Below the pieces are notes generated by a model. The model did not search any database and was not told the origin of the DNA. It was given only the letters and a program-made list of their open reading frames with translations. From assembly GCF_041770905.1 (NCBI RefSeq), contig NZ_JBEUWX010000002.1, positions 806,001 to 870,000 of the forward strand: DNA of 64,000 bases, written 5' to 3'. Each line of letters begins with the position of its first letter. Within the stretch, counting starts at the first letter, position 1. The translations under genes and the position numbers were made by a program. This DNA comes from Propionivibrio hellwigii (GTDB taxonomy: Bacteria; Pseudomonadota; Gammaproteobacteria; Burkholderiales; Rhodocyclaceae). Of this stretch, positions 51,926 to 59,238 are shown piece after piece.

Positions 51926-52611
51926 CCACGATGACCCGTGAGGAATTCCGCCAGATTGCCGCCAACGGCATCTGGGAACAAAACACCAGCCTGGTGCAAG
52001 TCACCGGCCTGTGTCCGCTGCTTGCCGTGAGCACCAATCTCGTCAATGGCGCCATGCTTTCACTGGCGACGATTATGGCCATGGCCATGGCCGGCCTGGC
52101 CGTCGCCAGCCTGCGCCGATGGATTCCGCATGAGATCCGCATTCCCATATTCATCCTGATTCTCGCGACGCTGGTGACGATCGTCGATCTGCTTTTCAAC
52201 GCCTATCTGCACGAGTTGTATCAAATACTCGGCATATTCATCCCACTGATCGTCACCAACTGCATCGCACTGTCGCGGATCGAGGCATATGCCTCCAAGC
52301 ACCCGCCGCTGCAAGCATTCTTCGACGGAATTTTCATGGGGATCGGCATGTTATGGACGCTTTCCCTGCTCGGCGGATTGCGCGAGCTGATCGGCGGCGG
52401 CACGCTGTTTTCCGGCATTGACCTGATCATTCCCGGCCTGTCGCCGCTTCAAGTCTTGCCGGAAGATTATCCCGGCTTTCTGCTGACGATTCTGCCGCCC
52501 GGCGCATTTATCCTGCTTGGCTGCCTGATCGCCGCCAAGAACTGGCTGGAAGCCCGCCGCGCCGCCCACCGGCATCAACCAGCACCGGCGCCGGCCTTAC
52601 CAGGCGCCTGA
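51922..52611 (+). CDS. rnfE: Rnf electron transport complex subunit E
   Basis: Integral membrane partner of RnfA, 229 aa, six helices. Family segments: NGIWEQNTSLVQVTGLCPLL with the membrane Cys, LGIFIPLIVTNCIALSRIEA with the second Cys, FDGIFMGIGMLWTLSLLGGL and RELIGGGTLF. Length is normal with a His/Ala/Pro-rich tail. It is followed 28 nt later by nth, completing the standard rsx/rnf-nth cluster. Confidence 0.96.
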   Translation: MTTMTREEFRQIAANGIWEQNTSLVQVTGLCPLLAVSTNLVNGAMLSLATIMAMAMAGLAVASLRRWIPHEIRIPIFILILATLVTIVDLLFNAYLHELYQILGIFIPLIVTNCIALSRIEAYASKHPPLQAFFDGIFMGIGMLWTLSLLGGLRELIGGGTLFSGIDLIIPGLSPLQVLPEDYPGFLLTILPPGAFILLGCLIAAKNWLEARRAAHRHQPAPAPALPGA

Positions 52612-52639
52612 TCCTGAACTTCGATCCAGGGTATTTGCC

Positions 52640-53299
52640 ATGAATGCCGCCAAGCGTGCCGAAATCTTCCGTCGCCTGCGCGAGGCCAACCCGACGCCGA
52701 CGACGGAGCTTGTCTATGCCACGCCGTTCCAGTTGCTGGTTGCCGTCATCCTCTCGGCGCAGGCGACTGACAAAAGCGTCAATATCGCCACGCGCAAGCT
52801 TTTTGCCGACGCCCCCACGCCCCAGGCCATGCTGGCGCTGGGCGAGGAAAAGCTGGCCGAATATATCAACCGCATCGGCCTTTTCCGCACCAAAGCAAAA
52901 AATGTCATCGCCACCTGCCGGGCATTGCTTGCGTTGCACGGCGGCGAGGTTCCGCGCCAGCGCGAGGCGCTGGAAGCGCTCCCCGGCGTCGGCCGGAAGA
53001 CCGCCAACGTCGTCCTCAACACGGCCTTCGGCGAACCGACCATTGCCGTCGATACGCATATCTTCCGCGTCGCCAATCGGACGAGGCTCGCGCCCGGGAA
53101 AACGCCGCTTGCCGTCGAGCAGGGGCTGCTCAAGACGACGCCCAAAGCATTCCGGCGGGACGCCCACCATTGGTTGATTCTGCATGGCCGCTATGTCTGC
53201 AAGGCGCGCCGGCCGGAGTGCTGGCGCTGCCTCATCGCCGACCTGTGCGAATATCAGGACAAGACTTCCCCTGCATCCTACAAAATCCCTACACCATGA
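52640..53299 (+). CDS. nth: endonuclease III
   Basis: Base-excision repair glycosylase/AP lyase for oxidised pyrimidines, 219 aa. The helix-hairpin-helix LPGVGRKTANVVLNTAFG carries the catalytic Lys, the catalytic Asp is in AVDTHIFRVANR, and the C-terminal 4Fe-4S ligands fit C-x6-C-x2-C-x5-C in CKARRPECWRCLIADLC. The Rnf/Rsx complex commonly neighbours nth. The stop overlaps the next start by four bases. Confidence 0.97.
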   Translation: MNAAKRAEIFRRLREANPTPTTELVYATPFQLLVAVILSAQATDKSVNIATRKLFADAPTPQAMLALGEEKLAEYINRIGLFRTKAKNVIATCRALLALHGGEVPRQREALEALPGVGRKTANVVLNTAFGEPTIAVDTHIFRVANRTRLAPGKTPLAVEQGLLKTTPKAFRRDAHHWLILHGRYVCKARRPECWRCLIADLCEYQDKTSPASYKIPTP

Positions 53300-53931
53300 C
53301 GCATCCCAAATCACCGGCCATCCTGCCACCTTTGGACGAACACGCTTCGGCGCTGGATCGGCAATTGTCTTTCATCGTCGAGATTGACCGCCTCAAGGGC
53401 GTTCTGCGCCAGAACTCGCTGGCCGACGGCAGCCGGCGCGAAAACAGCGCCGAGCACAGCTGGCACGTGGCGCTCCTGGCGCTGATACTGGCTGAATACG
53501 CGGCTGCGCCGATCGATGTCGGCCACGCCGTGCGCATGCTGCTCATCCACGATCTTGTCGAGATCGACGCCGGCGATACCTTTGCCTACGACGCACAGGG
53601 AATCAGCACGCAGCGGCAACGCGAACAGGCCGCCTGCGAGCGCATCTTCGGGCTGTTACCGCCGGCACAGGCGCAAGATTTCCGCACGCTCTGGGAGGAG
53701 TTTGATGCGGGAGAAACGCCGGAAGCACGCTACGCGCTCGCCGTCGACCGGCTGATGCCGATGATCCACAATGCCCTGACCGAGGGCAGCGCCTGGCGCG
53801 CCAACGGAGTCGTCGCCAGCCAGGTGCGCCATCGCGCCGAATCCATCACGCGCGGCGCGCCTGAACTCGGCGCGCTGGCCAACCGTCTGATCGCCGCCTC
53901 GGTCAAGGCAGGCATCTTGCCGGAGGCCTGA
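53296..53931 (+). CDS. HD domain phosphohydrolase, YfbR/HDDC2-like
   Basis: Predicted metal-dependent 5'-deoxynucleotidase-like hydrolase, 211 aa. HD residues are visible in ENSAEHSWHVALLA (His), MLLIHDLVEIDAGD (His-Asp) and the later ALAVDRLMPMIHN (Asp). The family keeps the ENSAEHSWH element. The start at 53296 makes an ATGA overlap with nth. A longer frame starting within nth is rejected. The stop is only a few bases from an RB palindromic element that may serve as its terminator. Confidence 0.88.
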   Translation: MTHPKSPAILPPLDEHASALDRQLSFIVEIDRLKGVLRQNSLADGSRRENSAEHSWHVALLALILAEYAAAPIDVGHAVRMLLIHDLVEIDAGDTFAYDAQGISTQRQREQAACERIFGLLPPAQAQDFRTLWEEFDAGETPEARYALAVDRLMPMIHNALTEGSAWRANGVVASQVRHRAESITRGAPELGALANRLIAASVKAGILPEA

Positions 53932-53935
53932 GATA

Positions 53936-54037
53936 ACGGCTTCCTTGGCCAAAATACTGCGTTGGCTCGCCTTGCCGTATTACTCATACTGCCTGCGGCT
54001 CGCCGCCTTGTCTTTTGGCAAAGTCGAGCCGCTATAT
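53936..54037. repeat. RB palindromic element
   Basis: One copy, ACGGCTTCCTTGGCCAAAAT to TCTTTTGGCAAAGTCGAGCC, starting 5 nt after the stop of the HD hydrolase gene. It is followed by CGTCTCAAATATGGATGCCC, a junction to RA that is shared with the copy at 63798. Confidence 0.75.
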
Positions 54038-54047
54038 TTTGGGCGTC

Positions 54048-54172
54048 TCAAATATGGATGCCCTGAACCCCGCGTATTTAGGGCATCTCCGAAAGGGGTG
54101 CTCTGAAATCCTTATAAATAGGGCGTTTCAGGGGTACCTGCCCGGAAACACCCTATCCACAAGGGGTTGCGG
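54048..54172. repeat. RA repeat array
   Basis: Three units: AACCCCGCGTATTTAGGGCA, AATCCTTATAAATAGGGCGT and ACACCCTATCCACAAGGGGT, each flanked by CCTGAAA/TTTCAGG-type arms. Confidence 0.75.
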
Positions 54173-54428
54173 GCATTCCCTTTCGCGTATTCAATCACTA
54201 CGAAGCACCCTACACCCCCTTAGGCGCAGCCGCAGGCGCGGGGAAGCTTGGCGGGAACAAGGGCTTGATTGTTTGAGCGCAGCGAGTTAATCAAGCCCGC
54301 CGCCAAGCAACCCGCGACAAGGGGTTTTCTGCGCCTCGGGGTCGCCTTTCTTTGCTGACTTTCTTTGGCGAGGCAAAGAAAGTCAGCGGGGCGCGCTGCC
54401 GCACAGCGCAACGGCATCAAGAGGAGTT
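54173..54428. repeat. RC repeat block, copy 2
   Basis: By eye nearly identical to 30779-31036 over its whole length, in the same orientation and again between two RA arrays. Confidence 0.75.
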
Positions 54429-54487
54429 CGGTGGGTGAAAGTCAGTGCGCACGCTGTAGCAATTTTTATTTTTAGTTTTATGGCACC

Positions 54488-54790
54488 TGCCCGCTAGCCC
54501 GCGTATTTAGGGCGTTTCAGAAGGGATGCCTGGGAATGCCCTATCCGCGCGGGTTTCGGGATATCTCCCCGATAGGGAGAGAATTGGAAAAATGCGGTGG
54601 CGGAAATGCAGGAGTATCTCCAAAAATAGGTGGCCTGAAGCCCACGTATTTAGGGCGTTTCAGAGGAGGTGCCTGAAACCCCTTATATTTAGGCCATCTC
54701 CGGGCACCCCGCCCGCTAGCCCTTTATTTATAATGGCTTCAGAGGCCTCTGCTCGGAAACGCCCTATCCACGCGGGGTTCAGAAGTGTGC
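54488..54790. repeat. RA repeat array
   Basis: About seven degenerate units, for example TAGCCCGCGTATTTAGGGCG, AAGCCCACGTATTTAGGGCG and AGCCCTTTATTTATAATGGC. One unit is interrupted near 54565-54625 by unrelated sequence. Confidence 0.7.
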
Positions 54791-54803
54791 CTCAAAAGCC
54801 TCA

Positions 54804-54862
54804 TAACGGCTCGTCTTTGCCAAAAGACAAGGCAGTAATTTTGGCAAAGGAAGCCGCCATAA
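54804..54862. repeat. partial RB element, inverted
   Basis: ACGGCTCGTCTTTGCCAAAA-GACAAGGC followed by AATTTTGGCAAAGGAAGCCG: both ends are present but the centre is deleted. It lies 8 nt beyond the stop of the leftward beta-propeller gene, mirroring the copies on the forward strand. Confidence 0.65.
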
Positions 54863-54869
54863 ACAGCGC

Positions 54870-55904
54870 CTACGGGGTAACGATATACAACGCAGCTTCG
54901 TCCGTTTCTCGATTGGCGGCGACGATGATGTCCCGCCCCGCTTCATTGAGCACATAGACATTGCTGGGGCCAACGCCGGCTTCGATCAGTTCCGGCTTGA
55001 GCTTCGACGGGTTCGAGGGATCGGCACGTACATAAAAAAACTCCTGCCTGCCGCGCCGGCAGCCACCGATAAAGACCGGAACGCCCGCCAGCCTTGCGCC
55101 GACGACAACGTGATAAAACTCGGTCACTTCCGGATGCTCGAAAATTTTCTGGAAGCTGCCGTTGATCCGTTTGTAGATGCGGAAGTAGGTGCCATGAAAT
55201 GGTTCGATCGTGGCAAATTCGAGCTCGCCGTCACCGTCGATGTCGATCGCCGAAATATCGCTGATCGGCCAATCCATGAACTGCGTGACCGTCCATCCGC
55301 GTCCCTTGCCATCCGGCGGCGTCACCTCGAATGCGCCTTCCCGACCGGTCACCAGTCCCCGCACGCCGTCCGGCGTCACGAGACGGTAATAACCATGATT
55401 CTGGGTAATCCCTTCTTTCAGCACGGCCAGTGAAAGTTTTTCGGGACCGGTATATTCACCGACCCAGATTTTTCCGGCACTTGACCAGTCTTCGATAGAC
55501 TTTTTTTGGGTTGCCAGCGTACAGGCGATGAAATAGTGGCGATCGCCCACGGTCAGGAGATCGAAACGGTGCACATAAGGCAAATGCACCAGATCGGTCA
55601 CCTTGTATCCGCACGCGCCGTCAGGGCGCACGTGCACGACCTTGGCCTCTTCCCAGTCGAACATGCGATAGAACTTTTGCACGGCGAGAAATTCACCACG
55701 CGTTCCGGGAATAGGGACGATCGCCATCGTTCCGCCCGGCCCCTCCCAGACGGTGTGCGACTCAACATAGTCCGGCCCCCGCCAGGCCAGGCAGGGCGCA
55801 TCGCCTTCGGAAGCCAGCAGAATACGACGTTCGCCGTCGACCACAATGCTGTTGGCAGCGTAGCATTTGGGCAGAATCGCCAGATGACGCTTTTCAATAT
55901 TCAT
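54870..55904 (-). CDS. beta-propeller / VCBS-like repeat protein
   Basis: A 344-aa protein without a signal peptide. It contains repeated blade-like motifs, among them EGPGGTMAIVPIPGTRGEFL, VHRFDLLTVGDRHYFIACTL, SAIDIDGDGELEFATIEPFH (a calcium-binding FG-GAP/VCBS-like DxDxDG) and a final EAALYIVTP. The function is unknown; the fold suggests a cytoplasmic ligand- or sugar-binding propeller. It lies 314 nt downstream of a TRAP solute-binding protein gene on the same strand, so a role in uptake or catabolism of the same ligand is possible. Confidence 0.7.
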   Translation of the reverse strand: MNIEKRHLAILPKCYAANSIVVDGERRILLASEGDAPCLAWRGPDYVESHTVWEGPGGTMAIVPIPGTRGEFLAVQKFYRMFDWEEAKVVHVRPDGACGYKVTDLVHLPYVHRFDLLTVGDRHYFIACTLATQKKSIEDWSSAGKIWVGEYTGPEKLSLAVLKEGITQNHGYYRLVTPDGVRGLVTGREGAFEVTPPDGKGRGWTVTQFMDWPISDISAIDIDGDGELEFATIEPFHGTYFRIYKRINGSFQKIFEHPEVTEFYHVVVGARLAGVPVFIGGCRRGRQEFFYVRADPSNPSKLKPELIEAGVGPSNVYVLNEAGRDIIVAANRETDEAALYIVTP

Positions 55905-56218
55905 TGCTCAATCTCCAGAATCGCCGTGCCATTGACAGGCATCGCGGGCAAAAACATGAAAACCATACTGCGTGAATGATGCCTGTAATCGGCACGGCCT
56001 CAAAATCAGCAAGATCGCAAGATCCGCCGGTGCGCCATCGATACGCTGTCTCTCATCGCTGTCTCTTATGCCGTTCAATACGCGCTTCGGCACCCGCCTT
56101 CGACGCATGCAGCCGATTGCCCGCTTGCATCAAAAACGGTGGCCCATCATTGCCGAAGCTTGCGTCCGCCAGAAATCAACAAAAGATTTCATGAATGGCG
56201 CACCATGATGCCCACGGA
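55905..56218. other. intergenic gap between dctP and the propeller gene
   Basis: No gene, hairpin with T-run or repeat stands out. Confidence 0.4.
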
Positions 56219-57232
56219 TCAATTGCCGCGAATTTTTTTGAGTTCGCCAAAAACCAGATCGGACACTTCCTTGTTATAGGTCGCCAGGTTTTTCTCGTAA
56301 ACCGGCTTGACCTTTTCCATCATTTTTTCGCGTTCCTGCTTGTCCAGATCGCTCACGACCATGCCCTGCCGCTTGAGGGAAACCAGCGCCTTGTCATCAA
56401 GCGTTTTGTTGGCCTCACGCTGAACCTTGCGCGCCGCAATGGCGGCCTCGCGCAGCGCGGCCTGTTCATCCGCGCTCAGTTTGTCCCAAAGCGGCTTGCT
56501 GTACAGGATCAGCCACGGCGTATAGGCATGGCGCGAGGTTGTCAGGTATTTCTGCACCTCGAACATCTTGTTGGTTTCGATGTCGATGTAAGGATTTTCC
56601 TGCCCGTCGACCGCTCTCATTTCCAGTGCGGTATAAAGTTCCTGCTTGGGCATCGGAACGGGATTGGCCTTCCATTCACGAAATGCGTCGATAAAAATAT
56701 TGTTCTGCATCACGCGGATTTTCAGCCCATCCAGGTCTTCGAGCTTGCCAACCGGGCGCTTGCTGTTCGTCAGGTTACGAAAGCCGTTTTCCCAATAGGC
56801 CAGATTGACCAGGCCAAATTCTTCCAGCCGTTTATTGAAGTAATCGCCCGCCGGGCCGTCCAGCACAGCGTAGGCCTCTTTTTCATTGGCAAACAGGAAG
56901 GGCAGATCAAAAATGCCCAATTCTTTAATCATGCCGGCCAGCGGAGAACTTGAGGTGATGACCATTTCCTGGGTGCCGCTGCGCAATGCCTGAACCGCCT
57001 GGTTGTCTCCGCCCAGGATACCGCTGTAATAACCTGTCAGTTTCATTTTGCCGCCCGATTTGGCGTTCAGCACTTCCTGCATCTTTTTAACGCCAACGGA
57101 TACCGGATTTTCCTCCGGCACGCCCGCCGAAATGCGGATTTTCCGGTCAGCAAATTGCGCTAGGGAGAGCGACGAAAAAAGGGCGAAGAAAAACGCCAGC
57201 AAGGTCGACACCATACGTTTGCGAGTCATCAT
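56219..57232 (-). CDS. TRAP transporter substrate-binding protein, DctP family
   Basis: Periplasmic binding protein of a tripartite ATP-independent transporter, 337 aa. Signal peptide at residues 1-25 (MVSTLLAFFFALFSSLSLAQ). Family motifs: RISAGVPEENPVSVGVKKMQ, SSPLAGMIKELGIFDLPFLF, the substrate Arg in LKIRVMQN, and EMRAVDGQENPYIDI. Family length is normal. The ribosome binding site GGAGG lies close to the start. The membrane subunits DctQ and DctM are not next to it. A 70-nt rearranged piece of a closely similar gene lies at 58999-59061 on the other strand. Confidence 0.92.
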   Translation of the reverse strand: MMTRKRMVSTLLAFFFALFSSLSLAQFADRKIRISAGVPEENPVSVGVKKMQEVLNAKSGGKMKLTGYYSGILGGDNQAVQALRSGTQEMVITSSSPLAGMIKELGIFDLPFLFANEKEAYAVLDGPAGDYFNKRLEEFGLVNLAYWENGFRNLTNSKRPVGKLEDLDGLKIRVMQNNIFIDAFREWKANPVPMPKQELYTALEMRAVDGQENPYIDIETNKMFEVQKYLTTSRHAYTPWLILYSKPLWDKLSADEQAALREAAIAARKVQREANKTLDDKALVSLKRQGMVVSDLDKQEREKMMEKVKPVYEKNLATYNKEVSDLVFGELKKIRGN

Positions 57233-57647
57233 GAAAACCTCCTCCTATTGTTAAGCACAGGCCATACATCGGAAAGATTGCGCCATCGCCCGCCCGTCCG
57301 CGGTTGAACGTCAATGAGCACTGGGGCGAACGATGGTCGCGATTTGAATCCTAGGCCAACCAAAGGTGTATGTACAACTGTTTTTATTGATCGACCCCTG
57401 CCGGTTTGAGGATAGCCAAACGCCTACATAGCAATCATGGCCAGTATGGCTTTGCCATACGCGGGTCAGGTCTGCAAGAGCGCACTTCATCACCCTTTCC
57501 CACGCATTCAACTTTATGGCCGGCGCCGGATACCTGGCGCACTTATTGCTTCGGTTTTACGGCCTCGTTTCGTGTCAGCTTCGTTCCCGTTTTCTCCTTG
57601 ATGATTGCTACGCTGCGCCGGGATATTGAAACGCGAATCCGCCTTGA
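57233..57647. other. 415-nt region without a supported gene
   Basis: This lies between dctP and the immunity-like gene. A forward stretch near 57460-57600 can be read as LYGRRRIPGALIASVLRPRF, a pattern I associate loosely with degenerate intergenic repeats, but no start or family is convincing. Confidence 0.3.
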
Positions 57648-58079
57648 CTACGCCGAATTGCTCGTTCTGGTGAATGAGAGAAGAGATTCAATGCCTTGGA
57701 GCAGTTCGTACAAAAAGGACTGATCCAGCCCACAAAGCCCAGTGATGCATGCTCCATCGGGTGGTACTGGCTGGAAACGCCAATCACCTAGGATTACACC
57801 TCGATCAAGTGTTCGTAAGATCAGCTCAAACCCGGACTCAACACCTGTTAACTCCGCTCGTTGCCCTGGTTGAAGCTGTGCTTGCATGGATTGAATCTGT
57901 TGCTGAAAATTCCGCAACTCATCAGGCATGACACTCCATTGCCCTTCCGCCTGAATGCCTGGCACTGTTAGGCTGATGCGTACGTCGATCCATTCAAGAT
58001 ATGGCCCTCCCGGTTCCTCGCGTCGCGTAGAAACAGGCTCTATTTGAAGCCGAAAGTCATCTGTATCAATGGTTAGCAT
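57648..58079 (-). CDS. WapI-like candidate immunity protein
   Basis: A 143-aa acidic, probably cytoplasmic, all-beta protein: MLTIDTDDFRLQIEPVSTRR, then YLEWIDVRISLTVPGIQAEG, MPDELRNFQQQIQSMQAQL and a C-terminal FQPVPPDGACITGLCGLDQS. The pattern of an N-terminal strand pair, a central DELxxFxxQL helix and a final strand segment ending in a FLYELLQGIE helix resembles small immunity proteins of the WapI-associated type. It starts 3 nt after the stop of the toxin-like gene. It is AT-richer than the core genome. The assignment is by resemblance only. Confidence 0.5.
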   Translation of the reverse strand: MLTIDTDDFRLQIEPVSTRREEPGGPYLEWIDVRISLTVPGIQAEGQWSVMPDELRNFQQQIQSMQAQLQPGQRAELTGVESGFELILRTLDRGVILGDWRFQPVPPDGACITGLCGLDQSFLYELLQGIESLLSFTRTSNSA

Positions 58080-58082
58080 TTG

Positions 58083-58757
58083 TCAATAGTACATAAAATG
58101 GAGAATTGTCCAGTCGGACTCTCGCACAACAACTTCCAACGTTTTTTGCTCTCGAACAAAGGTTGCGCCCCTCTTCACAAAACGGGACATCTGGATTTCA
58201 TATCGAAATATACCCGCCATCTTCTGTGGGTCGGGCATTCGCTTTCCATACTTGATCGCCAAGTGGAGGATATGGATAGGCACAAATCGTCCGGGATTCG
58301 CCATGTGCTTGGCCGTTGTCTCGGTAAACTGCAATTGCTTTACTGACAAGCCTTGCAATCTACTGCGCAGAAGCGGAAATATCCTGCTTGTAATCTCTGA
58401 TGTGGTGGAGAACGCTGCGCGCCCGGTTGCGAGTCGGGCGACCGCACTGAATCCAGCGCGTATGAACTTCACTACCGCAGGACCTATCAAAATCAAGTCA
58501 TATGGATCAATGAGGGGCGTTTCTAACGGAGCTTCCTTGATCCCGACGCACTGACCAGATACGTCAAAAATATGCCAGATATTTTTCGTGTTTTCATGGA
58601 TGAAGCCCACGCATGTGCTAGACTGATCGTCGATAATGGGTCGTGCGCCATGTGGAAGCGATGGAACAGCTACAACAAAAGCTGTGTCGGTAATACGTAG
58701 CGGAGAGACTGAGAGAGACTTTCCTGCTTCCGTGCCAGAGTAAGTAAGAGTATTCAT
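58083..58757 (-). CDS. polymorphic-toxin-like protein with C-terminal RNase-like domain
   Basis: A 224-aa protein without a signal peptide. The N-terminal 130 residues include a hydrophobic stretch (YDLILIGPAVVKFIRAGFSA) common in pre-toxin regions. The C-terminal 85 residues carry LQFTETTAKHMANPGRFVP, IKYGKRMPDPQKMAGIFRYE, EVVVRESDWTILHFMYY. The order His, GKxxPDP, basic strand, EVVV, TILHF is typical of toxin tips of the small RNase (BECR-like/DUF4258-like) kind found on CDI, Rhs and type VI effectors. The frame is closed by TAG 60 nt upstream, so it is not the tip of a larger protein now. No ribosome binding site is evident. Confidence 0.55.
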   Translation of the reverse strand: MNTLTYSGTEAGKSLSVSPLRITDTAFVVAVPSLPHGARPIIDDQSSTCVGFIHENTKNIWHIFDVSGQCVGIKEAPLETPLIDPYDLILIGPAVVKFIRAGFSAVARLATGRAAFSTTSEITSRIFPLLRSRLQGLSVKQLQFTETTAKHMANPGRFVPIHILHLAIKYGKRMPDPQKMAGIFRYEIQMSRFVKRGATFVREQKTLEVVVRESDWTILHFMYY

Positions 58758-58968
58758 ATGGTTGGCGAAGAAGTAGCCATCAGAAATGAAAGTGTAAGCG
58801 TTTATACGAAAAATATTCTAACGACAAAATAACTGTATGGAAGTGCACAATGCGCCATGAACGTAGTAACTCTGTGGTGACATGGCGGTCGTTATGTGGA
58901 AGCACGGTGGCATGATAGCGGTGACAAATGCGGTAACTTTCGATTCGTTGCGATATAGCTGAAAGTTC

Positions 58969-59012
58969 GTCCGGATGACGAAATTGGTAGACGTAGCCGG
59001 CTGAAAATCCGC
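58969..59012 (+). pseudogene. 5' half of a tRNA-Leu-like sequence
   Basis: GTCCGGATGACGAAATTGGT-AGACGTAGCC-GGCTGAAAATCCG follows the tRNA-Leu pattern (D arm ATGRCGAAATTGGTAGACG, then an anticodon arm ending AAAATCCG). The 3' half is missing and the sequence passes into a dctP fragment. Confidence 0.4.
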
Positions 59013-59061
59013 AACAATATTTTTATCGACGCATTTCGTGAATGGAAGGCCACCCCCGTTC
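58999..59061 (+). pseudogene. fragment of a dctP-like gene
   Basis: GGCTGAAAATCCGC joined to AACAATATTTTTATCGACGC and ATTTCGTGAATGGAAGGCCA matches the sense strand of the dctP gene at 56219-57232, except that nine bases between the first two blocks are missing and one codon differs near the end. Orientation is opposite to the intact gene. Confidence 0.75.
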
Positions 59062-59182
59062 AAATCCGTCTTCTCCCGCCCCGTTATGGCGTTGCCGGAT
59101 CGCCTAAAAAACGGCCAGGGCGTTAGCTCGGACAGAATCTGAAAAGGAACTCGCGCGCAAAAACCAAATTTCAGGCAGGAGA

Positions 59183-59209
59183 CAAAAAAAGGCCGCCCGC
59201 AGGCGGCCC
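59183..59209 (-). terminator. intrinsic terminator after pilJ
   Basis: On the minus strand, GGCCGCC-TGCG-GGCGGCC (59208-59191) is followed by T7. It lies 30 nt past the pilJ stop. Confidence 0.92.
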
Positions 59210-59238
59210 GTAAAATCACGCAGAGAAAACCTTTGGCT

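Larger units (their letters stand above)
58758..59182. other. scar region upstream of the toxin gene
   Basis: No gene. It contains the tRNA-Leu-like half and the dctP fragment described separately. Confidence 0.5.

Noticed and set aside
57233..57320. Possible riboswitch in the dctP leader
   Set aside because: No conserved aptamer core could be recognised, and the stretch is short with no terminator or sequestering hairpin.
57406..57723. 105-codon forward frame upstream of dctP
   Set aside because: It overlaps the 3' end of the immunity-like gene, has no ribosome binding site and reads like random translated intergenic DNA.
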